Positions 25,356 to 33,715 of a stretch of DNA of 64,000 bases are shown here, one piece after another. A program made the position numbers and the translations under genes. Each line of letters begins with the position of its first letter. Position 1 is the first letter of the stretch. The notes under the pieces are model-generated. The model had not been told where the DNA came from. It saw only the letters and a list, made by a program, of their open reading frames with translations, and made no database searches. Source of the stretch: an uncultured Chloroflexota bacterium (lineage in GTDB: Bacteria > Chloroflexota > Dehalococcoidia > CAUJGQ01); assembly GCA_937879875.1 (NCBI GenBank), contig CALFMN010000072.1, positions 8,843 through 72,842 of the forward strand. Reading direction: 5' to 3'.

Positions 25356-25931
25356 TTAGCCGCCGAAGACTTTGTACTCGGTGTCGTCCTGCAGCGCTTC
25401 GGGACCTTCGCTGGGCAGCGTCTTCGCGTAGTTCAGCGCAGCGTTCACGTCGCCCGACCAGATCTCTTCCGGCAGCTCGTACAGCACTTCGATGCCGTGG
25501 CCGTCCGGGTCGGAGATGTAGACGCTGTGCGTCATGCCATGGTCAACGCGGCGGTGGAAGACGACGCCCTTGCTCTGCAGGAAGGCGATCTCCTGCAGCC
25601 ACGCCTCGCGCGACGGCCACTTGATCGCGACGTGGTTGATGCCGGTCTTGCGGGCGCCCATGTTCCACTCGTCGCCCGGATCCTGCACCGTGTCGGGGTT
25701 CTGCACCTGCATCAGCGCCAGGTCGTGGTGCGAGCCGCTGTCGCCGCGGTAGAAGCGCATGGTGATGCCCGGCCGGTCGGCAAGCTCGCCGCACTGCCGG
25801 AAGCCGAGAATGCCCGACCAGAAGGCGTGGGCGCGCTCGATGTCCTTCACGTTGAGTACCAAATGGTTGATGCCCGCGGGCGCGACCGGGGCTGTTGGAG
25901 GGGTAACCGCTGTCTGTTCCTGCGTGGTCAT
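25356..25931 (-). CDS. VOC family protein (glyoxalase/extradiol dioxygenase fold)
   Basis: A 191-residue protein from ATG 25931. After a disordered Pro/Ala/Thr-rich start it has the vicinal-oxygen-chelate pattern: GINHLVLNVKDIERAHAFW (first His), HHDLALMQV (second His), GINHVAIKW in the second half, and SDPDGHGIEVLYELPEE with the metal Glu. This is a metal-dependent lyase, dioxygenase or resistance-type fold; the histidine and Glu spacing favours an active enzyme. Substrate unknown. Repeat copy 3 lies upstream. Confidence 0.83.
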   Translation of the reverse strand: MTTQEQTAVTPPTAPVAPAGINHLVLNVKDIERAHAFWSGILGFRQCGELADRPGITMRFYRGDSGSHHDLALMQVQNPDTVQDPGDEWNMGARKTGINHVAIKWPSREAWLQEIAFLQSKGVVFHRRVDHGMTHSVYISDPDGHGIEVLYELPEEIWSGDVNAALNYAKTLPSEGPEALQDDTEYKVFGG

Positions 25932-26044
25932 GCCGCTGTCCTTTCTTTCCGACGCTGTGGCCGGCATCGAAATCTGCGGAATCCTGAGGTTCAGTGTAGA
26001 GGAGATGCGCGCGTTCGGCATCGTCTGATTTCGTGCAAGTTCGC

Positions 26045-26290
26045 GCGCCTAACCCCGCTTTGGCTGGCGCCAAAGCTGTCGTTTAAAGTCTCCGACGGTT
26101 GCGCTGCGCTCTGGCCCCACAGGGGAAGGGTTCGGATTGAGGAGAGCCAGAAGTGCGAGAGACGAACTCTCGGCTTCTCCCGCAAGGACACCCCGACCCC
26201 GCCGTCTGGCGCAGCCGGGAACGCTCTAGAAGTCCCTTTCCCGCCTCGGGAAGGCACAGACCTCGCCTGCAAAAGCAGGGTTAGGTGCCC
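26045..26290. repeat. nested inverted repeat, copy 3 (about 246 bp)
   Basis: Right end CAGGGTTAGGTGCCC (26276-26290) is canonical; the left end GCGCCTAACCCCG is worn. The left hairpin is CTTTGGCTGGCGCCAAAG. The interior carries AGTCTCCGACGGTTGCGCTG and GGGGAAGGGTTCGGATTGAG, shared inverted with copy 5, and AGTCCCTTTCCCGCCTCGGG, shared with copies 1 and 4. It lies just downstream of the M20 peptidase gene. Confidence 0.78.
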
Positions 26291-26297
26291 GCCCTGC

Positions 26298-27428
26298 TCA
26301 CAGCGTCGCCAGCAGCCCGGCGCTGAGCGCGGCGCGGCGAGGCAGGCTCTCGACCAGTAGCTGCTCGTCGGCGGCGTGAGCGCCGCGCCCCTCCGGCCCG
26401 AGGCCGTCGAGCGTGCCCAGGCCGAGCGCCGCGGTGAAGTTGCCGTCGCTGCCGCCGCCCGTGGCGCCCTCACCCAGCTCAACGCCCATCTCGGCGGCGA
26501 TCGCCCGCGCCCGCGCGAACAGCGCTGCGGTGGCGGGGCTGCGCTCCATCGGCGGCCGGTGCAGGCCGCCTGAAACGGCGATGCGGGCGCCCGGCAAGGC
26601 CGGTTGCAGGCCGCGCAAGGCGCCATCGACGCGCTGGGCCTCGTCCGCGCTGGAGACGCGCACATCCACCTCGATTTCGGCCCGCGCGGCCACGACGTTT
26701 GACCGCGTGCCGCCGCGCAATACGCCGGCGTTGAGCGTGGTGCCGCGCTCCGGCGCGTTCAGTGCGTGCACGGCGATCGTCTGGTGCGCCGCTTCCAGCA
26801 CGGCGCTGATGCCCTTCTCCGGCTCGACGCCGGCGTGCGCGGCGCGGCCTTCGATCGTCAGCGTGTAGCGGCCGGTGCCCTTACGCGCCGTCTTCAGCGC
26901 TCCCGCGGGCAGCGGCGACTCGTAGACCAGCGCGTGGGCGCAGGCGCGGGCCAGCTCTTCGATCAGCCCACGCGACGAATGGCTGCCCGTCTCCTCATCC
27001 GAGTTGAAGAAGACCCAAAGCGGGCGGTTGGACCGGCCTTCGAGCGCCCGCAGCGCGTAGAAAAGGCAGACGATCCCGCCCTTCATGTCGAACACGCCCG
27101 GCCCGCGCATCACGCCCGCGTCGATCGTCACGGGATACTCGCGCAGGCTGCCGAGCGGCCAGACCGTGTCGTAATGACAGAGCGCCAGCGCCGGCTGTGC
27201 CTCCCTGCGGCCGGCAATGCGCACGACGAAGTGGTCACCATTGTCACGCTGAGGGAAGCGTTCGATGGCGCCGAGCGGGGCGAAGAGGTCGAGCAGCCGC
27301 CCGGCCATCCGCTCCAGCGCGGCGCGGTCGTCGGTGGGCGATTCGATTCCGGCCAGCTCGGCCACCAGCGCTGCCAGCTCCTCGACGCGCGGTTCGAGCG
27401 CACTGCGCACGCTTGCGGCGACGGACAC
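26298..27428 (-). CDS. M20 family metallopeptidase, candidate N-succinyl-amino acid desuccinylase
   Basis: A 376-residue dizinc amidohydrolase of the CPG2/M20 type. Metal and catalytic residues are visible in ALCHYDTVW (His), GVFDMKGGIV (Asp), NSDEETGSHSS (Glu-Glu) and GRGAHAADE (His near the C-terminus); the lid/dimerisation domain holds GRAAHAGVEPEKGIS. The GTG start at 27428 has AGGAG upstream. It is the last of three same-strand genes, GNAT then MenC-like then M20. That set matches a described Geobacillus route in which D-amino acids are N-succinylated, racemised and desuccinylated. The substrate assignment is inferred from this context; the fold is certain. Confidence 0.86.
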   Translation of the reverse strand: MSVAASVRSALEPRVEELAALVAELAGIESPTDDRAALERMAGRLLDLFAPLGAIERFPQRDNGDHFVVRIAGRREAQPALALCHYDTVWPLGSLREYPVTIDAGVMRGPGVFDMKGGIVCLFYALRALEGRSNRPLWVFFNSDEETGSHSSRGLIEELARACAHALVYESPLPAGALKTARKGTGRYTLTIEGRAAHAGVEPEKGISAVLEAAHQTIAVHALNAPERGTTLNAGVLRGGTRSNVVAARAEIEVDVRVSSADEAQRVDGALRGLQPALPGARIAVSGGLHRPPMERSPATAALFARARAIAAEMGVELGEGATGGGSDGNFTAALGLGTLDGLGPEGRGAHAADEQLLVESLPRRAALSAGLLATL

Positions 27429-27481
27429 GGCGGTGCTCCTGATGCCTGAGATCGATAGATCGACCTGTGATGGCCGCTTTC

Positions 27482-28624
27482 CTAGACCACGACGCGCGTC
27501 CGGGCGGTCAGCGTCTCCTCGCGCACCAGGGCGGCGCGCAGCCGTGCCTCGATTACCTCATGGCCGAGGCCGGGGCGATCGAGTGGCACGGGCATCAGGC
27601 CGTCGCGCATCAACAGTGGCGGCTCAACCAGATCCTCGCGGTAGCGTTCGCTGAAGCTGCTGATGTCGCCCGGCAGCGTGAAGCCCGGCAGACTGTTAAT
27701 CGCCACGTTGGCCGCGCGGCCGACGCCGAACTCGTGCATGCCGCCGCACCAGACGGGGATGCCGCGGGCGCGGCAGAGGTCGTGCACGCGCTTCGCCTCG
27801 CCCAGCCCGCCCAGCCGCGAGACCTTGATGTTGATGATGCGCCCGGCGTCGATTTCCAGTGCCTTGCGCGCGTCCTCGGCGCTGTGAATGCTCTCGTCAA
27901 GGCAGATCGGCGTGCGCAACTGCTGCTGCAAGCGCGCGTGGTCGATGATGTCGTCGTCGCCGAGCGGCTGCTCGATCATCATCAGGTTGAAGCGATCCAG
28001 CGCCCGCAGCAGCGGCGCGTCGGCCAATGTGTAGGCCGAGTTCGCGTCCACCATCACCGGCAGGTCGGGGAAACGCTCGCGCACGGCCTCGACGTACTCC
28101 ACATCGTGGCCCGGCCCGATCTTCATCTTGATGCGGCGGTAGCCCTGCGCCGCCGCGCGCGCCACCTGCTCCACCAGTGCCGCCGGCGACGTCTCGATGC
28201 CCAGCGAGATGCCGCTTTCGATCTGCGGCCGCGCCTTGGCGCCGCCCAGCGCACGCGCGACGGAGATGCCGCGGGCGCGGGCGTCGAGATCCCAGCAGGC
28301 CATCTCGATCCCGGCTTTGGCAAAGTTGTTGCCGCGGACTTTTTGCCACAGCGCGGAAACGCCCTCCGGCGTCTCCCAGTGAGCGCCCAGCAGCGACGGC
28401 GCCAGGAAGTCGCGCAGCAGATGCCAGCAGGTCTCGGTCGTCTCGGGGCAGTAGTAGGGGTCGGAGGGGCTGGCGCACTCGCCCCAGCCCTCGGCGCCGT
28501 CCGCGGTGCACAGGCGCACGAGGATGTGCTCAAGGTGATCTTTGGTGTGGCTCGACGTGGTGAAGGGCCGCACCAGCGGCAGCCGCGCCAGATACAGGTC
28601 GATGCGTTCGACGGTGTAGGCCAT
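27482..28624 (-). CDS. MenC/NSAR-type enolase superfamily enzyme
   Basis: A 380-residue member of the o-succinylbenzoate synthase/N-succinylamino acid racemase family. Catalytic lysines are in RRIKMKIGPG (KxK) and INIKVSRLGG; metal ligands are in VMVDANSAY (Asp), MMIEQPL (Glu) and CLDESI (Asp). GGMHEFGVGRAANVAIN and PGFTLPGDISS are hallmarks of this subgroup. No other menaquinone gene is nearby, and it is flanked by a GNAT and an M20 peptidase, so the racemase role is favoured over menaquinone synthesis. Start ATG 28624, three bases after the end of the GNAT gene. Confidence 0.88.
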   Translation of the reverse strand: MAYTVERIDLYLARLPLVRPFTTSSHTKDHLEHILVRLCTADGAEGWGECASPSDPYYCPETTETCWHLLRDFLAPSLLGAHWETPEGVSALWQKVRGNNFAKAGIEMACWDLDARARGISVARALGGAKARPQIESGISLGIETSPAALVEQVARAAAQGYRRIKMKIGPGHDVEYVEAVRERFPDLPVMVDANSAYTLADAPLLRALDRFNLMMIEQPLGDDDIIDHARLQQQLRTPICLDESIHSAEDARKALEIDAGRIINIKVSRLGGLGEAKRVHDLCRARGIPVWCGGMHEFGVGRAANVAINSLPGFTLPGDISSFSERYREDLVEPPLLMRDGLMPVPLDRPGLGHEVIEARLRAALVREETLTARTRVVV

Positions 28625-28626
28625 CG

Positions 28627-29469
28627 TCACAGCTCTCCTTGCGCCCGCCTCAGCAGATAGAACACCCGGCGGCCATCCGCGCCGTCCACGCGCTGCACGT
28701 CCATCGCGACGTAGCCGGCGGCGAACGCTCGTTGGAACGCCTCGCGCACCGCCCGCTGCCAGGCGGCGGCCCGCGCCAGATCGCGCGATCGCAGCGCCGC
28801 GATCTCGGCGGGAATCTCGATGCGCAGCGGCCTGCTCGACCTGGCGGCGGCATCGCTCCACGCGCAGGCGGGCAAAGGCGTGCGCTGCACGAGGTCGAAC
28901 GGCTCGACGTCTCCGCCCAGCCATTCGTGCGTGCTCGGCTCGATGGGCCACTCGGCCAGCAGCCGGTCGCTGTCCAGGCCGGCGTTGAGCGCGTCGCTGC
29001 GTTCGCCGAAGAAGTTCGCCTGATAGGTCCGGCAGACGGCGCCCAGCCGGTGCAGGTTGAAGTTGGCGTTACCCGCCTGCAGCGGGTCGAACGACCAGGC
29101 GACGAGCGCCAGCCCTTGCTCGCGCGCCCACTGCCGCTGCGCCTGCTTCAACCGGCCGCCGAGCCCGAGGTCGCGCAGCGATTCGTCTACCGCGGCGAGC
29201 TGCGAGTAGAGCGCCCAGCGGCCGCGAAAGCGGCCCAGGTAGCCGAAGGCGAAGCCGGCCAGCCGTTCGCCGTCTGCTTCCCGAGTATCTCGAATAAAGG
29301 CGCCGAGCACGAGCCCGCCGGCGTGCTGCACGCTGACCATCGTCGCCACCGGCACCACGTAGCCGTCCTCGATGATGCCCCAGGCGCGCCGCTGCAGCTC
29401 CTGGCAGGCGCGGTACTCGGCCACGCTCTCGACCGGGCGAACGGTGACGGCAAGCGCGACCGCTTCCAT
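28627..29469 (-). CDS. GNAT acyltransferase, candidate D-amino acid N-succinyltransferase
   Basis: A 280-residue COG3375-like GNAT protein: VRPVESVAEYRACQELQRRAW at the start, GAFIRDT and GFAFGYLGRF for the central strands, SQLAAVDESLRDLGLGGRLK for the CoA loop (DLGLGGRL), then AWSFDPLQAGNANFNLHRLG, a segment typical of this group. Proteins of this group are commonly found next to MenC/NSAR enzymes. It is directly followed by the MenC-like gene, which suggests translational coupling. ATG 29469 has GGAG upstream. Confidence 0.83.
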   Translation of the reverse strand: MEAVALAVTVRPVESVAEYRACQELQRRAWGIIEDGYVVPVATMVSVQHAGGLVLGAFIRDTREADGERLAGFAFGYLGRFRGRWALYSQLAAVDESLRDLGLGGRLKQAQRQWAREQGLALVAWSFDPLQAGNANFNLHRLGAVCRTYQANFFGERSDALNAGLDSDRLLAEWPIEPSTHEWLGGDVEPFDLVQRTPLPACAWSDAAARSSRPLRIEIPAEIAALRSRDLARAAAWQRAVREAFQRAFAAGYVAMDVQRVDGADGRRVFYLLRRAQGEL

Positions 29470-29669
29470 AGCTCCGCTCCGCTCGACGCGCGGTTCGGGC
29501 GGTGCCCGCCCGCGCAAACCGCCGCTCGCCGTGTCATTGTAGCGTCTGCTGCGGCGGGCCGCGCGGCCGGTCAGCCTGGCGGTCGCCGGAGCGCGGGACT
29601 CCAATTGACTCAGGTTCCGACCGCCCCGTACAGTCGCAGTATCGTGAAGCATGCCGCCTGGGACGGACG

Positions 29670-30317
29670 ATGCGCGACTTCCCTGCGTATTCCGTAGATC
29701 AGGTCTGCCAACTTTCGGGCCTGACCCGTCGTCAGATTGCGTATTGGAACCAGACGGGCTTCTTCTCTCCTACCTATGCCGTGGAGAGTCCCCGTACGCC
29801 CTACAATCGTGTGTATTCGTTTAAGGATGTGGTGGGGCTTCGGACGATTGCGCGGCTCCGGAACACACCCCACAGTATCCACCTGCAGGAGCTGCACCGG
29901 GTCGCGACCTGGCTCAGCCAGCACCCAGCGGAATCCTGGCCCAGCCTGGCATTTTACGTCGCGGGCAAGCATGTCTACTTCGAAGACCCTGAAAGCGGTG
30001 CCAGGCTCGCGGCTCGGCCGTCGGCGCAAACCGTGCTGCCGATAGCTATGGCCCGAATTATCTCAGAGACGCGAGCTGGTATCGCGAGCCTCAGGGAACG
30101 CGGACCAGATACGATTGGCCGCATTGAGAAGCATCGCTACGTGGTTCACAACGTGCCGGTTCTTGCCGGCACCCGGATTCCTACCAAAGCCGTGTGGAAT
30201 TTGAGCAAGGCCGGCTACGATACGGCCAATATTATCCGCGAATATCCACGTCTCCGTACCGAAGATGTGGAGGCAGCGCTTGCATATGAGACCAAACGCC
30301 ATACCCGTGCTGGCTAG
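29670..30317 (+). CDS. MerR-like HTH plus DUF433 antitoxin-type protein
   Basis: A 215-residue protein with two parts. Residues 1-75 are a MerR-type winged helix (YSVDQVCQLSGLTRRQIAYW, then VYSFKDVVGLRTIARLR). Residues about 155-210 are a DUF433 domain (HRYVVHNVPVLAGTRIPTKA, then AGYDTANIIREYPRLRTEDV). DUF433 proteins pair with DUF5615 PIN-like toxins, and such a gene follows 5 bases after the stop. The fusion to a MerR domain would let the antitoxin repress its own promoter. Codons are less GC-biased than elsewhere, which hints at horizontal gain. Confidence 0.78.
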   Translation: MRDFPAYSVDQVCQLSGLTRRQIAYWNQTGFFSPTYAVESPRTPYNRVYSFKDVVGLRTIARLRNTPHSIHLQELHRVATWLSQHPAESWPSLAFYVAGKHVYFEDPESGARLAARPSAQTVLPIAMARIISETRAGIASLRERGPDTIGRIEKHRYVVHNVPVLAGTRIPTKAVWNLSKAGYDTANIIREYPRLRTEDVEAALAYETKRHTRAG

Positions 30318-30322
30318 CCGCG

Positions 30323-30715
30323 GTGCTCATGCTGCTGCTTATGGACGAAAACGTGCCGGATTCGGTTTCGGAGTTCTTCCGCGGGCGAGGGCACGAGGTC
30401 TATCTCGTTCGCGATCTGTTCCTCCCCGGAACGCCGGATCCCGTCATCGCGCTTGCCGGCGATCGGCAGCACGCCATCATCGTCACCTGGAACCATAAGG
30501 ACTTCAAGCGCCTTGCCACGCGCATCCCAGTTGGCGAGCGACTGCGCTTCCGCCATTTGGGCCGCATCAACTTTCGCTGCAACGAGGCGCATGGAAGCCG
30601 GCGCGCCGAAGAGCTGATCGAGTGGATTGAGTTCGAGTTCGCGCAGGTGCAGAAGCGCAGCGACAAGCGCCTGATGATCGAGATCGGCGAGACGAGCTTC
30701 CGCGTAATTCGGTAG
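30323..30715 (+). CDS. DUF5615 PIN-like toxin
   Basis: A 130-residue PIN-like (Mut7-C type) protein. It begins LLLMDENVPDSVSEFFRGRGHEVYLVRD, with the acidic DEN motif of DUF5615, and carries IIVTWNHKDF, equivalent to the second acidic/catalytic strand, although the usual Asp of TxDxDF is Asn here. It follows the DUF433 gene by 5 bases, as expected of a toxin in a VapBC-like pair. GTG at 30323 or ATG at 30329 could start it. RNase activity is expected from the family but not shown. Confidence 0.75.
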   Translation: MLMLLLMDENVPDSVSEFFRGRGHEVYLVRDLFLPGTPDPVIALAGDRQHAIIVTWNHKDFKRLATRIPVGERLRFRHLGRINFRCNEAHGSRRAEELIEWIEFEFAQVQKRSDKRLMIEIGETSFRVIR

Positions 30716-30728
30716 GCAGCCGGTTCGC

Positions 30729-30986
30729 TCAACCCGGCGGCAGCTCCTCGGGCCGCGGCGGCCGCACGTCGGCACTGAAGCGCTCCTCGCTCACGCCGAA
30801 GCGGGCGAAATTCTCCCGCGCCTCATTCAGGCTCACGCGATTTGGACCAGTCGCGATGTTCGCACGCGTGAACGAGACCCAGTCGTCCTGCCAGTAACAG
30901 ACCTTGCAGATCTCGTCCGTGCCAGGCGTTCGCTGGTCGAACGTTAGATAGCCGCAGCACGGGCAGGGATAGCGTTCGTCGGTCAT
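30729..30986 (-). CDS. CPCC family cysteine-rich protein
   Basis: An 85-residue protein beginning MTDERYPCPCCGYLTFD, with EICKVCYWQDD twenty residues later. The CPCC and CxxC pairs form the zinc site of the CPCC family (Pfam cysteine-rich CPCC). The rest (NEARENFARFGVSEERF) matches the family end. Role unknown. It starts 5 bases after the YtcJ-type amidohydrolase gene on the same strand. Confidence 0.82.
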   Translation of the reverse strand: MTDERYPCPCCGYLTFDQRTPGTDEICKVCYWQDDWVSFTRANIATGPNRVSLNEARENFARFGVSEERFSADVRPPRPEELPPG

Positions 30987-30990
30987 TCGA

Positions 30991-32562
30991 TTACCACGCG
31001 CCCGGCGCCTGCCAGACGATCTCGCCGCCGACGACCGTGAGCAGCACGCGCGTCTCGGCGATCTGCTCGGGCGGGCAGGTGTAGATGTCGCGATCCAGCA
31101 CAACCAGGTCCGCGTATTTGCCAGGTTCGATCGAGCCGGCCACGTCCTCGTCGAAGCCGGCGTAGGCCGCCCAGTGCGTGAACGAAAGCACCGCCTCGGC
31201 CCGCGTCATGCACTGCTCCGGATGCCACGGCCGCGGCGCCGCGCCCGGCCGCGCACGCGTCGCCCCCGCGGCGATGCCCAGCAGCGGGTTGGGCGACTCC
31301 ACCGGGAAGTCGGAGCCGCCGGCGATCGTCACGCCGCTGTCCAAAAGCGAGCGCCAGGCGTAGGCGCCGGCCACGCGGCCGCCCAGCCGCTTCTCCGCCC
31401 AGGCTGAGTCGGAGGTGCAGTGCGTCTGCTGCATCGAGGGAAGCACACCCAACTGACGGAAGCGTGGGATCTCGGCCGGCGCCAGGATCTGCGCATGCTC
31501 GACACGCAACCGCCTTCCACGATCGCCGGCCAGCACGCGCTCGTAGGCGTCGAGCACGGTGCGGTTGGCGCGGTCGCCGATGGCGTGGATGCAGACCTGA
31601 AAGCCGTGCGCAACCGCGTCGCGCGTCCAGCGTTCCAGATCGGCGCCGGCAGCCAGCTCAAGGCCGCTGTTTTCCGGGTCGTCCGAATAGGGCGAGAGCA
31701 GCGCCGCGCCGCGCGATCCCAGCGCCCCGTCGGCGTAGAGCTTGATCGCGCTGATCGAGAGCCTGCCGGCATAGCGCCGCTCCGGGCCGCGCTCGCGCCA
31801 CGCCTGCCAGGTCTTGCCCGGCCCGTTGATCGCGCCGAGCACGCGGAAAGGGAAGCGTCCCGCGTCGATCAGGCCTCTGTACGTGGCGATCGTGCGCTCG
31901 TCCACGCCCATCTCGTGGATGCCGGTAAGGCCGAAGCGCAGGCACTCCTGCACCGCCGCCCCGACCGCGCCGGCCAGCTCTTCGTCGCCGGTCGGCGGAA
32001 TCAGTTCGCGCACCAGCCCCATCGCCTGGTCGATCAGCACGCCGCTGGCGTGCCCGGCGGCGCCGCGCAGAATGCGGCCGCCCGGCGGGTCCGGCGTCGC
32101 GTCGTCGATGCCCGCCGCGGCCAGCGCCGCCGAGTTCACCCAGAGCGCGTGGCCGTCGACGCGCGTCAGCGCCACCGGGCTTTTGAGCGCGGCAGCATCC
32201 AGGGGCGCGGCCGTAGGAAAGGCGTTCTCGGGCCAGGCGGTCTGGTCCCAGCCTCGGCCCGTAATCCAGGCGCCGGCGGGCCGCTCGGCGGCGCGGGCGG
32301 CCACGCGGCCCGCGGCGTCGAGCGCGGATGCCGCGCCCGCCAGATCCACGCTCAGCCGCGACTCCGCGAGGTTGCGTAGGTGCGCGTGCGCATCGATCAG
32401 GCCGGGCAGCACGCTGCGGCCGAGCAGGTCGATCTCGTCACCGCGCGGCGGCAGATCCTCCGCCGTGCCGACCGCGCTGAAGCGGCCGCCCTCGACAGCC
32501 GCCGCCGAGGCCACGGTGCCGGCGCGGTCCTGTGTATAGATTCGACCGTTCAGGAAACGCAT
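30991..32562 (-). CDS. YtcJ-like amidohydrolase (amidohydrolase family 3)
   Basis: A 523-residue metal-dependent hydrolase. It opens with MRFLNGRIYTQDRAGTV, carries HxH as LIDAHAHLRN, ITGRGWDQTAWPE and GLTGIHEMGVD, the His pair region VCIHAIGDRANR, MQQTHCTSDSAW, and the final Asp in AGGSDFPVESPNPL. This is the pattern of YtcJ/N-substituted formamide deformylase proteins, which hydrolyse unusual amides. A C-terminal return to the small beta domain (GKYADLVVLDRDI) is present. Start ATG 32562; an ATG 21 bases upstream is also possible. Confidence 0.87.
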   Translation of the reverse strand: MRFLNGRIYTQDRAGTVASAAAVEGGRFSAVGTAEDLPPRGDEIDLLGRSVLPGLIDAHAHLRNLAESRLSVDLAGAASALDAAGRVAARAAERPAGAWITGRGWDQTAWPENAFPTAAPLDAAALKSPVALTRVDGHALWVNSAALAAAGIDDATPDPPGGRILRGAAGHASGVLIDQAMGLVRELIPPTGDEELAGAVGAAVQECLRFGLTGIHEMGVDERTIATYRGLIDAGRFPFRVLGAINGPGKTWQAWRERGPERRYAGRLSISAIKLYADGALGSRGAALLSPYSDDPENSGLELAAGADLERWTRDAVAHGFQVCIHAIGDRANRTVLDAYERVLAGDRGRRLRVEHAQILAPAEIPRFRQLGVLPSMQQTHCTSDSAWAEKRLGGRVAGAYAWRSLLDSGVTIAGGSDFPVESPNPLLGIAAGATRARPGAAPRPWHPEQCMTRAEAVLSFTHWAAYAGFDEDVAGSIEPGKYADLVVLDRDIYTCPPEQIAETRVLLTVVGGEIVWQAPGAW

Positions 32563-32837
32563 CACAGCTAACTCCAGGGCCATTGATCTGCGAGAACAGG
32601 CCAGCCGTACCGATCGGCTGGAGCCGGGCAACGCGAACGCAGTCTGACTTCAGAGTGCCGGTACGCTGTCCGCCTACGGTCAATGCTCCGTTCGGCGCCC
32701 GGGGCGCAGGCCGGCGCGTTCACCAGTGCTATCCCGGTAGTAGCATGCCGTTACTCTATTTCGGTCATGCCCGGCGCGGGAAGGGCAAGCGTATTATGTG
32801 CGCGGAACAGTTCTCATCGGTTGAAAGGCGGGAGCCC

Positions 32838-33572
32838 ATGGCAAGCCCGGCAAGCGATGCTCATTACCCAGAACAAACCTCGGCATCTCACCAGATTCGT
32901 GTGCTCGTGGTCGATGACAACGTACTCTTCCGCGAGGGGCTGGTGGCGCTGCTCAAGCAGTACGACGACATCATGATCGCCGGCCAGGCGTCAAACGGTC
33001 ACGACGCCGTACGCAAGGCAACGCTCGTACGGCCCGATGTGATCCTGATGGACATCTCGATGGCGAACATGGGCGGCGTCGAGGCGGCGCAGCGCATTCA
33101 CCAGGAGGTGCCGCATGTGCCGATCGCCATGTTGACCGTGTCCGACCAGGACGACGATCTGTTCGCCGCGATTCGCGCCGGCGCCCGCGGCTATCTGCTC
33201 AAGACCGTCGGCATCGAGGAGCTGCACGAGGCGCTGCACACGCTCTACGAGGGCGGCACCACGATCACGCCGCATCTCGCGCGCCGCCTGCTTGAAGAGT
33301 TCAACCGGCTCACCGCAGGCCGGCGCACGGGTGGCGAGGAAGAGGTTGCCAGGCTCACGGCGCGCGAGCGCGAGGTGCTGGAGCTGGTGGCGATGGGCCA
33401 GAGCAACCAGGAGATCGCCGATAAGCTCGTGGTGGCCGTCAATACGGTGAAGGTGCATCTGCGCAACACGTTGGAGAAGCTGGAGCTGCGCAACCGCCAG
33501 CAGCTTGCCGCCTTCGCAGTCTCACACGGCCTGATCACCGATATCCGGGGTGAGGACCGCGACGCGGAGTAG
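32838..33572 (+). CDS. NarL/FixJ family response regulator
   Basis: A 244-residue two-domain regulator. The receiver spans about residues 20-140 (IRVLVVDDNVLFREGL, Asp in VILMDISMANMGG, Thr in IAMLTVSDQ, Lys in GYLLKTVG). The LuxR-type helix-turn-helix is at about 172-230 (LTAREREVLELVAMG, NQEIADKLVVAVNTVKVHL). It binds DNA when phosphorylated. No kinase is adjacent; the large sensor kinase at 43-47 kb already has its own receiver. An upstream ATG at 32795 is an alternative start. Confidence 0.88.
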   Translation: MASPASDAHYPEQTSASHQIRVLVVDDNVLFREGLVALLKQYDDIMIAGQASNGHDAVRKATLVRPDVILMDISMANMGGVEAAQRIHQEVPHVPIAMLTVSDQDDDLFAAIRAGARGYLLKTVGIEELHEALHTLYEGGTTITPHLARRLLEEFNRLTAGRRTGGEEEVARLTAREREVLELVAMGQSNQEIADKLVVAVNTVKVHLRNTLEKLELRNRQQLAAFAVSHGLITDIRGEDRDAE

Positions 33573-33715
33573 CCGGGAGACGGCACGATCGCGGCGCTGC
33601 ACCGATCTCCGACCGGCTCCCACGGGCAGCCTCCGTTGCTGAATTGACCTCGCATTGACCTCGCCATGCAGCGGCGCCGCAGGCGCTCGGTGTCACTCCG
33701 CGGTAGGATGGGAGG

